DNA of 64,000 bases, taken from the NCBI GenBank assembly GCA_947462335.1, contig OX381717.1:48589523-48653522 (forward strand), given 5' to 3'. A program made the position numbers and the translations under genes. Positions 23,091 through 34,699 of this stretch are shown one piece after another. The notes beneath the pieces were generated by a model. The model had not been told where the DNA came from. It did not search any database and worked only from the letters and a program-made list of their open reading frames with translations. The stretch comes from Harmothoe impar (lineage: Eukaryota; Annelida; Polychaeta; Phyllodocida; Polynoidae). Numbering within the stretch: the first letter of the stretch is position 1; the number at the start of each line of letters is the position of its first letter.

Positions 23091-23997
23091 TGGACACAGA
23101 CACTACATGCAGCCAGTGTTGAATAAAATCGGAACTTGTACCTGGGCGTTTATACTATCAAGTTTACTTAAATTACCGACCTCAATTTGGTCATGTAGAC
23201 AGTTTTGGAGGTTATGTGGATGTGGTTACAACAATGGATGTGTAGGCGGCAAACCTCGGCCTTGTTTAATGTAATAACAGGAAACTGATGACCTAAGCAT
23301 AGTATAACCACAGACCACGAGCTAAGTAGTGTAATACCAGGAGTAAGTAAATGTTCACAGACATTTCACATTTGTATAAAGTTCATGTAATATAGTTTAA
23401 TGGCAATTTTGAAGGGTTAGTACCATGAGGATATTGTTTAAAAAAATCAACTCAAAATGTTTTATATGACCATAATAACTTCCATAGATGTATACTTTCA
23501 ATTATGTGTGTTGATATCTACAATATGTCCAACTTCAAAGCTACTAAGAAGCCGCATACCAGCCATATCTATGACTACAGGTGGCATGTACTAAAATACA
23601 GTGCATGCACTTGCATGGTTAACCCAACCTCCGCAGTTGTTTCCTTAACAGTTAGGCCATAGCCAGTTACTCTGGGGCAGCTCTGTCTACATACATGTCT
23701 ATTATATATAATAGATATGATTATATGTACTAGATATGAAATAAAATAATAATATGTTCTAAAATAGAGGCAAGATGAAATGAGGGGGAAAAAATATCGT
23801 TTTTATTTGCATTTTTGCATGCCTTGTGACGGGGCAAAGATGAGAGAATATATTCATCAATATTGCATACAACATAAAACAGTATGTTGCAAAAAACGTG
23901 AGGAAAGAAATATAATTCAAATTTCGTTTTCATTTGCTCTTTTTCTTTTTATATTGCTTGTTGAGGGTGTCAGCAGTCAGAACAAGGGTCACACAGT
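23091..23997. other. Gene-free spacer
   Basis: No genes or repeats recognised. Confidence 0.5.
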
Positions 23998-24226
23998 TAA
24001 CCCTTTGAGGACCGCATAGTGCTTTAATGCGCTCATGATGCTTTCATGCAGCCTTAGTAACTCTTTCCATTCATGCATCATGCCGACCCTTCCAGTATGT
24101 GTCGATTCTGTATCGTTGGCATGATGCTTGAATACAGCGCTTGGCCAGCACTCGCCCAGGCTATATCCATGCATCATGACAACAAAGGGCAAAGCACATT
24201 AAAGCACTATGCGACCTTAAAGGGTT
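23998..24226. mobile_element. TTAA-type palindromic MITE, near full-length reference copy
   Basis: Left end TTAACCCTTTGAGGACCGCA then TAGTGCTTTAATGCGC; right end GCACATTAAAGCACTATGCG then ACCTTAAAGGGTTA. Inside are two hairpin modules built from CATGATGCTT(T/G)...TGCAG and CATGCATCATG, separated by a GTTGGCATGATGC linker. A TTAA boundary with TTAACCC termini suggests a piggyBac-like target preference (inference). Non-coding. Confidence 0.82.
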
Positions 24227-24600
24227 ACATGTAGTGATTACACCCCCCCTCCCCCGACCATCATTCTCAGTCACAAAGTGCCCATGGAGATATGATAGCA
24301 GAATGATAGGCGGAAATTGTAGATAATACAGTCACTTGGCGGCATTATCAATTACTGGCGCATCAAAAGGCGTACTTACCCTCACTCCGACTCGATCCCT
24401 ATGCTCTGTGCAGGGGACCTTGGCAAGGCTGACAGAGTGGGGTTTTTTTCTGCACGCTCTCTATATTGGGTTTATTATGTGGTAGATATGATACAAGTGA
24501 TGTGCTGTATGAGTGATATAAGCCAAGGACAGGCATTGCATAGCCCATGGTGAAACCCAGATCAGAAAGGTACATGCATGTACTACGTCTGTATCATAGG

Positions 24601-24710
24601 TTAACCCTTTAATGGCAGCGTGTTGCTTTACGTTAAATGCATTCTGGGAATGCAGTATGCATGCCCTTTTATCGACATGAGTGACACATGAATGTAGCTT
24701 ACACCACAGT
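24601..24710. mobile_element. TTAA-type MITE, left fragment
   Basis: Starts TTAACCCTTTAATGGCAGCG and keeps a GCATTCTGGGAATGCAG hairpin, then breaks off. Confidence 0.55.
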
Positions 24711-24961
24711 GGGCTGGGAGAACAAAAGAAATGGCCTGACTGTATTTTACGTACATGGCTGTATGTGGACGTGGTCCATTGAGCACACTCTCCTACTGTG
24801 AGTGTAAGTCAGATATGATATATGTGACTAGCTGCAAAAGTGTTATAAGCCTCAGGTAATGGTAATTATCCGTGGCTGGCACCTAGGACAATTACCCTGT
24901 CCTTGGCTTATAACCCTTATACAGTAAATCATTTGTACCAAATCTACATGCACCCTGTTAA

Positions 24962-25210
24962 GGCCAAAAAAAAGGTATGTTTCAGGTAACATGGCAATAA
25001 GGACTAGGGTCGGATATTTATTTTATTTCATCTTATTTTCTTAACATGAAGGTACTAGCCATCCTCAGTATAAACCCTAAAAATGTTGGGTTTTTTAAAG
25101 TGTAAAAATATGAAATTTTCTTCAGGATTACACAAAAGAAATGTAGGATCGGCCCTGTTTTGCTCGGGTCGGTCGGGTGACCTGAAACAAACCTTTTTCT
25201 TTATTTGGCC
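24962..25210. mobile_element. GGCCAAA MITE, copy 1
   Basis: Ends are GGCCAAAAAAAAGGTATGTT then TCAGGTAAC, and the inverse GTGACCTGAAACAAACC...ATTTGGCC. The interior has a GGGTCGG motif near each end. Same family as 37846-38092. Confidence 0.8.
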
Positions 25211-25709
25211 CAACTCGTAGACGGCATATATGTACCTCCTCCCCCCCCCCCCCCCATGCCACCACGTGATCCATGATCAAGGTCGGTTAAAGCTGTCTAT
25301 GACCAGGGCTATACAGTGATGGTAACAGATCATATGAAGCTGTCCTGACACCCCAACCCCCTCCCTACGCCATTGTTTCTAGTATATCAGCCCCGGGATA
25401 TCAGCCAAGCAGAAAGGATGACGCAGGCGCCCCATAGCCGGGGCATCCTTTCTGGTGGCGACATGCCCAGCAATCTTTGGTAGGGACACAGTATAATAGG
25501 ATAGGGCCCCAAGTGTCAATCCAGTGTGCATCGCTAAATGACCCCCACCCTATGTAGGCCACCCTGATGGGTTTGGGAACAACAGAAAAAGACTGTGTGA
25601 CCATAATGTTTCTGGATTTGATTATATATACATATTACTATATCAGAACGCTTGACCAGTTAACCATTTAATGATGGCATGTTGCCATACAGAAATAATT
25701 GGCATCAAT

Positions 25710-25952
25710 TAGATCATGTATGGAGCCCCTCTCTTTGATATCTTCATGGAGCAAGGGACCATTACGGCCCGGGGAAACTTCACGTTTTACTTTGCCCATG
25801 ATGCTCTGCGCACCATACGTTTGTTATATGACGTTAAAATGGCGCAACATATTGGGTAATAGTGCACCAATCAGCGGCCATGCAGACATTACTCTGTAGT
25901 GGTCTCTGGCTCCATGAAGATATCGAGAGGGGCCGTATATATATATGGTCTA
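25710..25952. mobile_element. MITE with about 43-bp imperfect inverted ends
   Basis: TAGATCATGTATGGAGCCCC then TCTCTTTGATATCTTCATGG on the left pairs with the reverse complement of the right end, which reads TAGACCATATATATATACGG then CCCCTCTCGATATCTTCATGG from the outside. No clear target duplication. Non-coding. Confidence 0.75.
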
Positions 25953-26292
25953 ATGCACCCAGTCAGTCCTGTAAGTAAGTAAAACTTACAATTTTTGTCA
26001 TGGAGGTGCCGGAAACCCCTGGGGGGGGGGGGGGGGGGTTATTAGCAGTACGAATGTTCATGGAGCTTTACTAGGCCCTTCAGCTTTCAGAAGGTGTACG
26101 AGGCTCGTGATGTATAAAAGGAGTTCCATGGGGCTATACTGGTCTCAAGAAATATACAAATACAGTGCTAATGCCGATGGGGGACAGTCATGGTCCTTAG
26201 GTGTCTGGCATGTCCTGGCATGTATGTCTCCACCTTTTGTCACTGCCCCATGCCTACTTTCGCACATTGAGACAAGTCTGGTGTCTCGGACA

Positions 26293-26361
26293 ATGCAGCC
26301 CTGCATCATAGCTCCAGAGGGTTCAGCACATAAAGCACCATGCTGCCCTTAAAGGGTTAAT
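26293..26361. mobile_element. TTAA-type MITE, right end
   Basis: AATGCAGCCCTGCATCATAG, then CACATAAAGCACCATGCTGC and CCTTAAAGGGTTAA, the family right terminus. Confidence 0.6.
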
Positions 26362-26545
26362 GGTATATGTAATGGATGTATGAGCCGTGTATGAGGGTTG
26401 GGGATAATGAGTTTGAGGTTCACCATTGACCTATAGTGGCCCAGTGTTATAGCAACTTGTTGGGGCTGGGAGAGGGATGGGAAGGGACATTAATAAGGGA
26501 CTTTACCATATTGCTAGAGAAAGAATGGTTTTATAGAAGAGATAA

Positions 26546-26944
26546 CATAGGCGGCGGAGCAGTAAAAAAAAGTGTGGGGGTTGAGCTGAGGGTGGTGGGG
26601 GGGGGTGGAATTGGAGAGTGGTGGCCTTAAAACAATGTATAAAATAATATTTTTTATAAGAAACCCATAAAGGCTAATTGTTGAGATTTATAAAGCATAC
26701 CTAAAATATACAAAAAATTCCATTCACAAACAAAACGTGAAGATATGCATCAAACAGTTATTCATTGTGGATATGCCTTGTATATAAAGTAAAGGGTATA
26801 GAATTACTTCTCTGTTCATTCAAAATAAAAAAAATAGTAGAACCCCTTCCCAAAAGTGTGGGGGTTGAAACATATTCCATCCCCCACACTTGAAATAGTG
26901 TGGGGGTTGCAACCCCCACATCCCCCACAGTTCCGCCGCCTATG
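26546..26944. mobile_element. MITE with CATAGGCGGCGGA ends and ATAA flanks
   Basis: CATAGGCGGCGGA at the left is the exact inverse of TCCGCCGCCTATG at the right. ATAA flanks both sides (GATAA before, ATAAT after), a possible 4-bp target duplication. Several GTGTGGGGGTT boxes lie subterminally in both orientations. 399 bp, non-coding. Confidence 0.7.
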
Positions 26945-27339
26945 ATAATATTATGTCATAGGAAGAAAGAACACTTTTAATCCTAGTTCTACAAATCCAT
27001 GTATGATAATACCAGCACTGAGAGATATTGCATAAAATCCTATTTTAATTTAAGGAGATTTTGAGAGGGCAAAGGTCCAGACAGTCGGTGACCCGAAATA
27101 CATCATTCATTTGGTGAATCAAGGTACGAGTAAACCGTTACTGGTCACTGAGTACAAAAAGCTCAGAGGTGGTAATATAAAGGGTCAAGATGACAATACT
27201 GGTAGACCCCCAATAAAACATGCAGGAGTCGATATGTAATACCTTAATATGTACACTTATATTAAAATGTAGGTGTCAAGTGGGGTCACAGTGCGTTATC
27301 TCTGGTCAGAAAGATATTAACGCTTTAAAGGACCGGCTA

Positions 27340-27875
27340 CCGTAAAACCTCATGTATAAGCCTAACTAGCGTATTAGCCACACTCTCAATTTTGACAAAT
27401 CATATAAGCCGCAGAGGGGGTTTGATTTTGGCGACTTAAGTACCATAGTATACATCTAAAAACTGGCGTACCGGTATATGCCGCACCCTGACTACTCTCG
27501 TTCCCAAATCCTTCCGAAGGAAGGCTCTGGGGACAGCCAAATGACCTTGAACTTGCGATTTTGCTGGGTCTGGGCAACCCCTGCTGGTGGGCTGGAACCA
27601 GTGAACAGGAACAGGAAATGGAACCAGAATGTATGATGGTAGTTTTAGGTAGTTTTACCATCAGCATTTCTGGTTCCATTTCCTGTTCCTGTTCGCTGGT
27701 TCCAAGCTATCAGCAGGGGTTGCCCAGACGCAGCAAAATCCCACCATTTGGCAGTTACCAGAGCCTTCCTTCGGAAGGATTTGGGAACGAGAGTACACCC
27801 TGACTTGATCCTACAAGTCGCACTGGCGATCTGATTCACATACTAGCCGCGGCCTATATATGCGAGATTCAACGG
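27340..27875. mobile_element. CGTATAAGCC-family MITE interrupted by another element
   Basis: Left half starts TACCGTAAAACCTCATGTAT and has TTTGACAAATCATATAAGCC, as in the intact copy at 61659. The right half resumes after 27804 and ends GCGAGATTCAACGGT. The interruption is the 303-bp foldback at 27493-27795. Confidence 0.8.
27493..27795. mobile_element. 303-bp foldback MITE with 9-bp target duplication
   Basis: The terminal 38 bases are perfect inverted repeats (TACTCTCGTTCCCAAATCCT outermost), and the complementarity continues, imperfectly, to about 140 bp per arm around GATGGTAGTTTTAGG. CACCCTGAC flanks both sides (27484-27492 and 27796-27804). A 9-bp duplication with long inverted ends is characteristic of Mutator-like elements (family knowledge), so MULE-derived is the favoured class. 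It sits inside a CGTATAAGCC-family MITE and is therefore younger than it. ORFs on either strand mirror each other and are not coding. Confidence 0.88.
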
Positions 27876-28126
27876 TGTATTACTTTAAATTACTATTCCC
27901 GAGTACTATTTCCGAGTACCATTCCCGGTTACTATTCTCAGGTACTACTCCCTTTGTCATGAGATGCATGAATGCAGCCCTGATTCAGTAGACTCTACGA
28001 TACTAACACCTACACTCGGAGCGAGACTCTATATAACTAGCGGAGGTGTCCAAGTCAATGTAGCCCTGGCGAGTACCAGATTGTTCATAGACCTCAATGA
28101 CCCGCCCTTCTTGGGGATTGGATGGA

Positions 28127-28325
28127 GGGTCCCCATGTCGATTGTCGATCTTAAAAAATGGCCATGTCACATGTCGATGTCGCCTAATAATGCCAATGTC
28201 CCATGTCGATTTTAAGAATTGTTGATGTCCCCTGTCACTATGTTTTTAAAGCATCATGTCGGATGTCACTAGGCCTCATGTCGAATGTCGATTCTAAAAA
28301 ATAGCCATGTCGCCATGTCGAATTT
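28127..28325. repeat. ATGTCG-rich degenerate repeat
   Basis: Many CATGTCG/ATGTCGA words with TTAAAAAATGGCCATGTC at one end and TAAAAAATAGCCATGTCG at the other. It shares the AAAAATCGACATGG vocabulary with the element at 30648-30862, so it is probably a diverged relative. Confidence 0.5.
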
Positions 28326-28722
28326 GGTGGTCCACACCCATCTTCTGCCCCTTCCGCCTCTGTTCAGTGATCCTATTCTCATGTCCATAAACTAGATCAT
28401 AAGACGTACTACAGATGGTGGCAGGGGGGGGCAGACTTGGGCTACGGGAGTAGCACAAACAAACATATACATGTGAGCAGACAGTGTGTAAGATTATGAT
28501 ACGTCTACGTGCTTTTACACTAGCTTTTACTCTTAAGAAAATGTGAGGATATGGCCAAAAATAGTCTAGCCTAGGTCGAGTAACCTGAACACAACCTTTC
28601 AACATATATTTTCTGAGGCCTAGCCTAGTCCCTTGTAATCCTGCCTCTCCAGTGGGCTTCTCGTGGGTTACATTACACGCCTCACTGCCTCGATCTTCCC
28701 CATTGTCTCAAGGCACAGGATA

Positions 28723-28910
28723 GGGAACGTTCACAAATGACAAATGACGTCCCCGGCTAGAGTGCGTGTGTGTGAGGGGGGGGGGGGGGGGCTAGTGACG
28801 AACTATGAACAGGGTCATAAACATTACATAGGACAATCTGCTCAAATAGTGAGGGAGATGGGGTCTTGAAAAGGATCCCAACATATGCTGCGTCATTTGT
28901 GAACGTTCCC
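28723..28910. mobile_element. MITE, GGGAACGTTCAC family, copy 1
   Basis: Left end GGGAACGTTCACAAATGAC; the right end is its inverse, GTCATTTGTGAACGTTCCC. 188 bp with a poly-G run inside. The second copy is at 33989. Confidence 0.85.
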
Positions 28911-30501
28911 TTATCTAACATTACTACTCCTAATACTTAGATGCCTACATGGAGCTGTCAGTAATCCCCTGGCCCGGTGATGATTAGCAGTGCTCCAGAC
29001 GATTAGCCTGTACTGGGGTCATGCCATGAAGCCGGATTTAATCCCCAGACTCGTTAGGTACTAGTATAGGGGACTAATTAACGAGGAAAGCTGTCCTAGC
29101 TTGATGGTAAGCCAACAGCATCAATTAGTGGTAGAGTTCGATCTCCAAACTCAATAAGATACTTAAAGTTTTATTTTTATCTATCTTTTTTGAGAAACAA
29201 AATCCGGATAATTCGTCAAATCGGAGAGTTGGATTTAATACGCTAGTTACAGATATTTATTTGTGGATTCATAATATTGAGGTGTATTCACAATATGTGC
29301 TTCTACGTGTACTTAGAAAGTTACATTTGTATTCTTGACTTCTTGACTGTAGTTTGTACCTCGAACACCACGTTTCATTACCCCCCCCCCCCCCCCCAAC
29401 ACACACACACACTTCTGCCCATTCATGCAACGTCTCAATTCATTCAAAGTAGTCCCCAGTTGACAAGTTGACATACATCAGATTTAGCCATCACATTGAC
29501 GTCCAGGGACTCTCAGGAAGGCAGTGATTTAACGGAGCTATAGCAAGTGCATAGGCTGGATTTGAACATATCTATGTGTTGCCACCCCTTTTGATCAAGT
29601 TCGATTTTAGGAAAAATCAAAAGGGCATTCCTTGAAGACAATACATGGATATATATGATTATGTCAGCAACCTCTGCACGGCCATCTAACCGTTAAAATC
29701 GAAACCATTTTGAACTATTCAGGCCTGGAGGTTTACTCTCTTGACTCCATTAGGCGAATGCAAGTTTGGTGGAAATACTAGGCCGAGCATTGCATCATGT
29801 TTTGACCCTTTACACCCAATGCCCCTGGGTGATGAGTATTTTGGTCAAACGTGTTAACTGTAGAAGTGGGGTTATGTAAGTAGTGCGCTGCCGAGTCTAA
29901 AACACTTATCACAGTGCTCGGTCTAAATCATTCTGATAACAGCTCACGTAGTTTTGTGTGCTTCGTAGTTCTACGTATGCAACGTGAGCTATTAATAGTA
30001 TGGGTCTAAATTAGGCAAGCCTTCCAAAATACGCACAAGCAGTTATTACTGTTACCGGGTATTCTCACCACTCGCACTTCACCACATTATATGGCACATA
30101 GTAGACTAGAAAAGTACTAGCATTGTGAGTGAGACACGCTCGGTGATTATACCACTTTAACATTTGTTACCCGGTACTGGTGGAGAGACTGGTTACTTAG
30201 CTAGAATCTGTTATCTATTATAAAGCGATAGTAAATCTGTGCACATAACGGCAGACATTATGGGAAGTTCAGATGGCCTTCTCGTCAAAACAACTGGGAC
30301 AAAAAATTATGGAACTCTCCCAACAAGAAAAAAGGACTTAGGACAGGTAAAACGGAATTGTTTTATATCACATGCATGAATTACTTTTATGAAGATTATA
30401 CGTTAGTCCCTCTCTCTATTAAAATTGTTGCCGGTCAAAATTGGTTTGCACCTATATGGTTTGATGTGGTGGTAGTTGTGTAACCATGACCAAGTTTGAT
30501 G
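28911..30501. other. Gene-free spacer with poly-C/(CA)n tract
   Basis: A poly-C run at about 29381-29398 passes into (CA)n to 29412. Otherwise nothing is recognised. Confidence 0.5.
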
Positions 30502-30600
30502 CTCCCTTTAAGAGCAGCATAGTGCTTAAATCGACGATGCACTTTGCTTGTCATGATGCATGAATGCAGCCCCCTTGAGTTATTCACCAGAGCCGCAACG
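30502..30600. mobile_element. TTAA-type MITE, left half
   Basis: CCCTTTAAGAGCAGCATAGT, then GTCATGATGCATGAATGCAG and TTATTCACCAGAGC. The right half is absent. Confidence 0.65.
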
Positions 30601-30647
30601 TCCCCCATATTGTCATGGGTAATCCATACATTTCACTCACCATCTTT

Positions 30648-30862
30648 GTGCCTCTACATGGGTAAAAATCGACATGGGCGACACGGCCGTTTTAGGCCCT
30701 TTTAAAAACGACGGACACAGAAATATAAAGGATAAAAATCAACCTGCAGTTATGTCTCTTATAAGTCCTTATATACATAAAAATCGACACACCGACACAA
30801 ATCTTTTGCAAAAAATCGACACGGCGACATTGTCAAAAATCCCGGGACCCATATAGAGGCAC
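30648..30862. mobile_element. 215-bp MITE with 6-bp target duplication ATCTTT
   Basis: Ends GTGCCTCTACATGGGT and ACCCATATAGAGGCAC are inverted with one mismatch. ATCTTT occurs immediately outside both (30642-30647 and 30863-30868). The interior repeats AAAAATCGACA...GCGACA in both orientations. Non-coding. Confidence 0.85.
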
Positions 30863-31861
30863 ATCTTTACTCCACAGAACCAACGCATTATAGCATGATA
30901 TCGTAACATTTTGTTAAACATAGATACTCGGTAGCCATAATCTCCATGGCATGTAATGGTAATATTACAGAAAGGCCACTTTTCCCACCTCTCTGGAATT
31001 CATACTTTAATGTAGGAATTTCTTCAATTGAAATTGTTATTTTCAATTTCACACAAAAGGTTGAAAAAAAGCACAGGATTTCCTGCATTTTTGTAAAGAA
31101 TGCCACGGAAAACCTAGGCCAATGTACATATATATTACAGGTATATACCTAAATGCAGTTTCATTACTGATGCATGTCTGAATTATATCATTTAGGAATG
31201 TTGTGTGAGGTCTGCATTAATATAGATCCTTTACTAATCAGTCCATAAGTAGAATTTCCAGGAAGTTTGTGTGCATGCTTACTAGCTGTTTAAGGATGGT
31301 ATAATACTTTAATACACTACACTTTTGTCGTCACCAGCAGCACTGGTAACTTCATTGACCCAGGGGTACCTTGGGTCTCTGTGAGACGGTTTTCCTACAA
31401 AAAACGTAGACTGGTCAGCTGACTTTGAACCTTCGCCCTGCCTTTGTTTTTTGGTTTTTCTGTTCAAAATAAAGCTAAAGTTCTACTGTGGAACAATCTG
31501 TGTCCCCCTCTTTTTTTTCAAAATGTCAAAAAAAAAGAAATTCCCCATGAAAAAAGCCCCTAAAAAAATGTCAAAATCAACCCGAAAACGGAGTCTGTGT
31601 GAACTAATGCTGAAGATAGGCCAGTGACCTTGAATCCTGACTTTAAAAGATGCACGTTCACACAGACACCCATAGAGCTCAATGTTGAAGGGAGGATGAG
31701 ATGAAAAAGTGAGACGCTTTGTGCAGTGGTTCTTTGACCCACCAGCACCAAGTGCTGGTACCCCTGGATGCCCTGTGACGTCACCTGCTAGCCTTTTCGC
31801 CCTGTGTGATGTTAGTCGCTCTTCCTCTTTGATATCATTGACCATGAGTTTGGACAAGTAC

Positions 31862-32056
31862 CCATGAGTGGCTATGGCCCCATGAGTGTGGACATGGCCC
31901 CGTGAGTGTGGACATGGCCCCGTGAGTGTGGACATGGCTCCGTGAGTGTGGACATGGCCCAAAGAGTGTGGACATGGCCCCATGAGTGTGGACTCGGCCC
32001 CATGAGTGTGGACACGGCCCCATGAGTGTGGACACGGCCCCATGAGTGTGGACATG
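31862..32056. repeat. 20-bp minisatellite (about 10 units)
   Basis: Unit GTGGACATGGCCCCATGAGT with few substitutions. Minus-strand ORFs through it read repeated HTHGA/CPHS peptides, which is an artefact of a stop-free unit. Confidence 0.92.
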
Positions 32057-32239
32057 CCCCATAAATTATAATTTGACCTACAATTACCCTGGTTCTACTG
32101 TGATATATATATCACAGATACCATTCATTGTATAAAAAATTGGATATTAACTGGAATACTAGACATTATTGGAAAAGCCCTGGGTCACTTGTGATGTATA
32201 TCACACAATCCATGTTTACTTGCTGTGCTGCATGCTGCA

Positions 32240-32346
32240 GGGTCGGCATGATGCACAAATGCAGCTATACTGCATTGCTACGTCCATCATGACGACAAAT
32301 GGGCATAATGAAGACTCGAGGCATCACGCCGTCCTTAAATGGTTAA
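32240..32346. mobile_element. TTAA-type MITE, right half
   Basis: GGTCGGCATGATGCACAAAT, a CATCATGACGACAAATGGGC segment, then CACGCCGTCCTTAAATGGTTAA. Confidence 0.65.
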
Positions 32347-32439
32347 CTTGTCAGGAGGATTGATCTTTTGTGTGATTGGGTCACGTAGTTAGAGGCTTTT
32401 CTTTCCAGCCACAGGTGTCTGTGCGCTACAGTAAACCCT

Positions 32440-32600
32440 CAACCCGACTATCTATGTCCGCCAATCCCTCCCTTCTTCAATCCCACAACCATTCCATCAA
32501 TGTCCGCCAATCCCTCCCTTCCTTAATCCCACAACCCTTCTACCCCCTACCTATGTCCGTCAATCCCTCTCTTCTTCAATCCCGCGACCTTTCTATCCCT
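32440..32600. repeat. Three-copy degenerate repeat (46-53 bp)
   Basis: TGTCCGCCAATCCCTCCCTT occurs at 32455, 32501 and, with changes, 32554, each followed by AATCCCRCRACC. Confidence 0.75.
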
Positions 32601-32699
32601 GACAGTCACCCCCCCCCCCCTCCCCACCACCTAATCCCTGCCCCCCTCCATCCTTCAATGGGAGGAAACCCTCCCTAAAGGATAACGTCCACAGGGGCT

Positions 32700-33759
32700 G
32701 ATTAAGGCCAGACCTGTCATATATTTACCGATTAAACCCATGTGGACCTCCTTCCGTCGGACGGCTATAGTGCAGATACTCATATTATAACGTAGAGCTA
32801 TGTGCATGATTGAGTTAGAGATGGCGAATTAAATTCATATGGTGTAACATGTTTCGACTTTACTATGTGTACGGCTCGTTGTACTGACTTTGTAATAACG
32901 TGAGTATACTCTAATATCCAGGCGGCGGGAGAGCAGGGGGGGGGGGAGAGTCAGCTGTCGATTTTCAATAAATTACCCAAATTATTCCCTTGCTTCCCTG
33001 GGTTAAATCATGCTCTTGTCAATGTTAGGGGTCTGGAACCCATACCCTATAGCTTTGCAGATAGACTTTACGGTATATGAGCTTAGCCTACAGTCACTCT
33101 CCATACGGATGTGTCCTCTCGGTACATACAATGTCGGGGAGGGGGCGTGGCCTTACAGTGTGTATGCTTGGAGAGTGAGCGCGTCCCTGTGCACGTGGTT
33201 ATCCACACATGTTCACAGAGAGCCCAGACACATTCATGTCGAGGAGCGTAGGACCAAGTCACTAAGGGGCTGGAGGCATTAGGACAAGGCCAGGGACATA
33301 TACCTCGTGGTCATTTATATAGTACCCCCCAGCACAGCACTGGGACATACCAGAGAACTAGGATTCAATATATACACAGGCTTTGAACAGCAAGGAGAGA
33401 CATACAAGGGGTCTGAAAGGTACGTGCATAGGTCAATCAAAGGAATATAATTATAGCTCTAGGCAGAGCATGGACATAACCCTAAAGGCATAGGATATAA
33501 TAGAAATAGATTTTATTGACAACAAAAGGGAGGTCATTACTGACCTATGTATATGCGGTTTCGTATATGCATACTGACCATCAGCATCTAGGGTCAAGCT
33601 ATACTAGAGGTACTATATAGCTTTTCGTATTAAATGCCTATGTTGCTGGGCCATATTGTTATAGGCATATCAGTTATGGTTAATAACCATATTCATACAT
33701 TCCTGTGCACTATCAAGTCCCAAGTACACGGCCGGGGAATTACAAATGCGTTATTAGAA
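32700..33759. other. Gene-free spacer
   Basis: A poly-G run lies near 32937. No gene or repeat structure is recognised otherwise. Confidence 0.45.
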
Positions 33760-33764
33760 CAGCT

Positions 33765-33945
33765 TAAAGCCCCAGCGCCCCTATATATAGGGCTGAGTAC
33801 CTGTCCCGGCTCCACTCCCACTGTCGCTGGAGGGGTACCAAGATCTGCGCCTTTAAACCCCCAGCGCCCCTATATATAGGGCTGAGTACCTGTCCCGACT
33901 GCACTCTGACTGTTACTGGACGTGCAGTAAGATCTGCGGGTTGAA
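33765..33945. repeat. 89-bp tandem duplication containing CTATATATAGGG
   Basis: CCCAGCGCCCCTATATATAG then GGCTGAGTACCTGTCC occurs at 33771 and 33860, 89 bp apart, each followed by a diverged CACTGTCGCTGGA/GACTGTTACTGGA segment and AAGATCTGCG. A related single copy, inverted, lies at 10221-10312. Confidence 0.8.
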
Positions 33946-33988
33946 GTAACTTAGTAAGGCACTCCATGATCTATGTTGGGGTCCTATG

Positions 33989-34169
33989 GGGAACGTTCAC
34001 AAATGACGTCACCGACTAGGGTTTGGCGGGGACGGGTTTTTGGGGTTAAATGGTGAAACGTGACCCAGGACATATATGGACTTACAATTTGACCAACAAA
34101 ATAGTGGCCGGGGTTGGTGTGGTCGTGAAAAAGGTCCCAGAATTGGTGACTTCATTTGTGAACGTTCCC
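33989..34169. mobile_element. MITE, GGGAACGTTCAC family, copy 2
   Basis: GGGAACGTTCACAAATGACG left, inverse ATTTGTGAACGTTCCC right. 181 bp with an interior different from copy 1 apart from the ends. Confidence 0.85.
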
Positions 34170-34457
34170 TAACATTGTACAATTTGCACCTGTGGATCAG
34201 ACACCTAGGGCTAGGGTAGGACGCCAGGCCCAGTCAGTGAGTGCTTCAAGTGGATTTACACACATAACACTTGCAGTACAGACAAGTAGCGCTGCGGCCT
34301 ATTGGTGTAGGTTGTGGGTGTGTATCGGTAGTCACGAGACACATGAATGAACATGCATAATCATTAGGCCAAACAGAAAAGTATGTGTGTCCAGTGTTTC
34401 AGGTAACATGGTCTGAGAACTTGAGGTTCATAGAAAGTAAAGCGAATGGCAGTGGTA

Positions 34458-34699
34458 TAGGGTAGACCGCCCATAAGATGACTAGCTGGTCTGTTGGTAC
34501 CTTGAGTAGACCAGTACACTGATCAGGAGCCCTGCGGACAATAGGCCCCATGGTGATTGGCCCTGAGGATGATCGGCCCAATGTCTATGATAACCTTCTG
34601 GAAGATTGGCCCCATGATCAATGGCAATCTGATTGATACATACCAGTCAACTCATAGTACCAACAGACCAGCTAGTCACCTCATGGGCGGTCTACCCTA
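34458..34699. mobile_element. MITE with about 50-bp inverted ends
   Basis: TAGGGTAGACCGCCCATAAG then ATGACTAGCTGGTCTGTTGG on the left pairs with the inverse of the right end with about three mismatches. The interior repeats GATTGGCCC/GATCGGCCC. 242 bp, no target duplication certain. Confidence 0.8.

Noticed and set aside
21540..23122. Several overlapping + ORFs of 77-222 codons, and minus-strand Pro/Cys ORFs
   Set aside because: Same minisatellite artefact as the left block.
27386..27839. Mirror-image ORFs on both strands, 64-97 codons
   Set aside because: They follow the two arms of the 303-bp foldback and read complementary sequence.
31483..32055. 190-codon minus-strand ORF with His/Thr repeats
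   Set aside because: The first third is the 20-bp minisatellite and the rest has no domain; the frame is open by chance.
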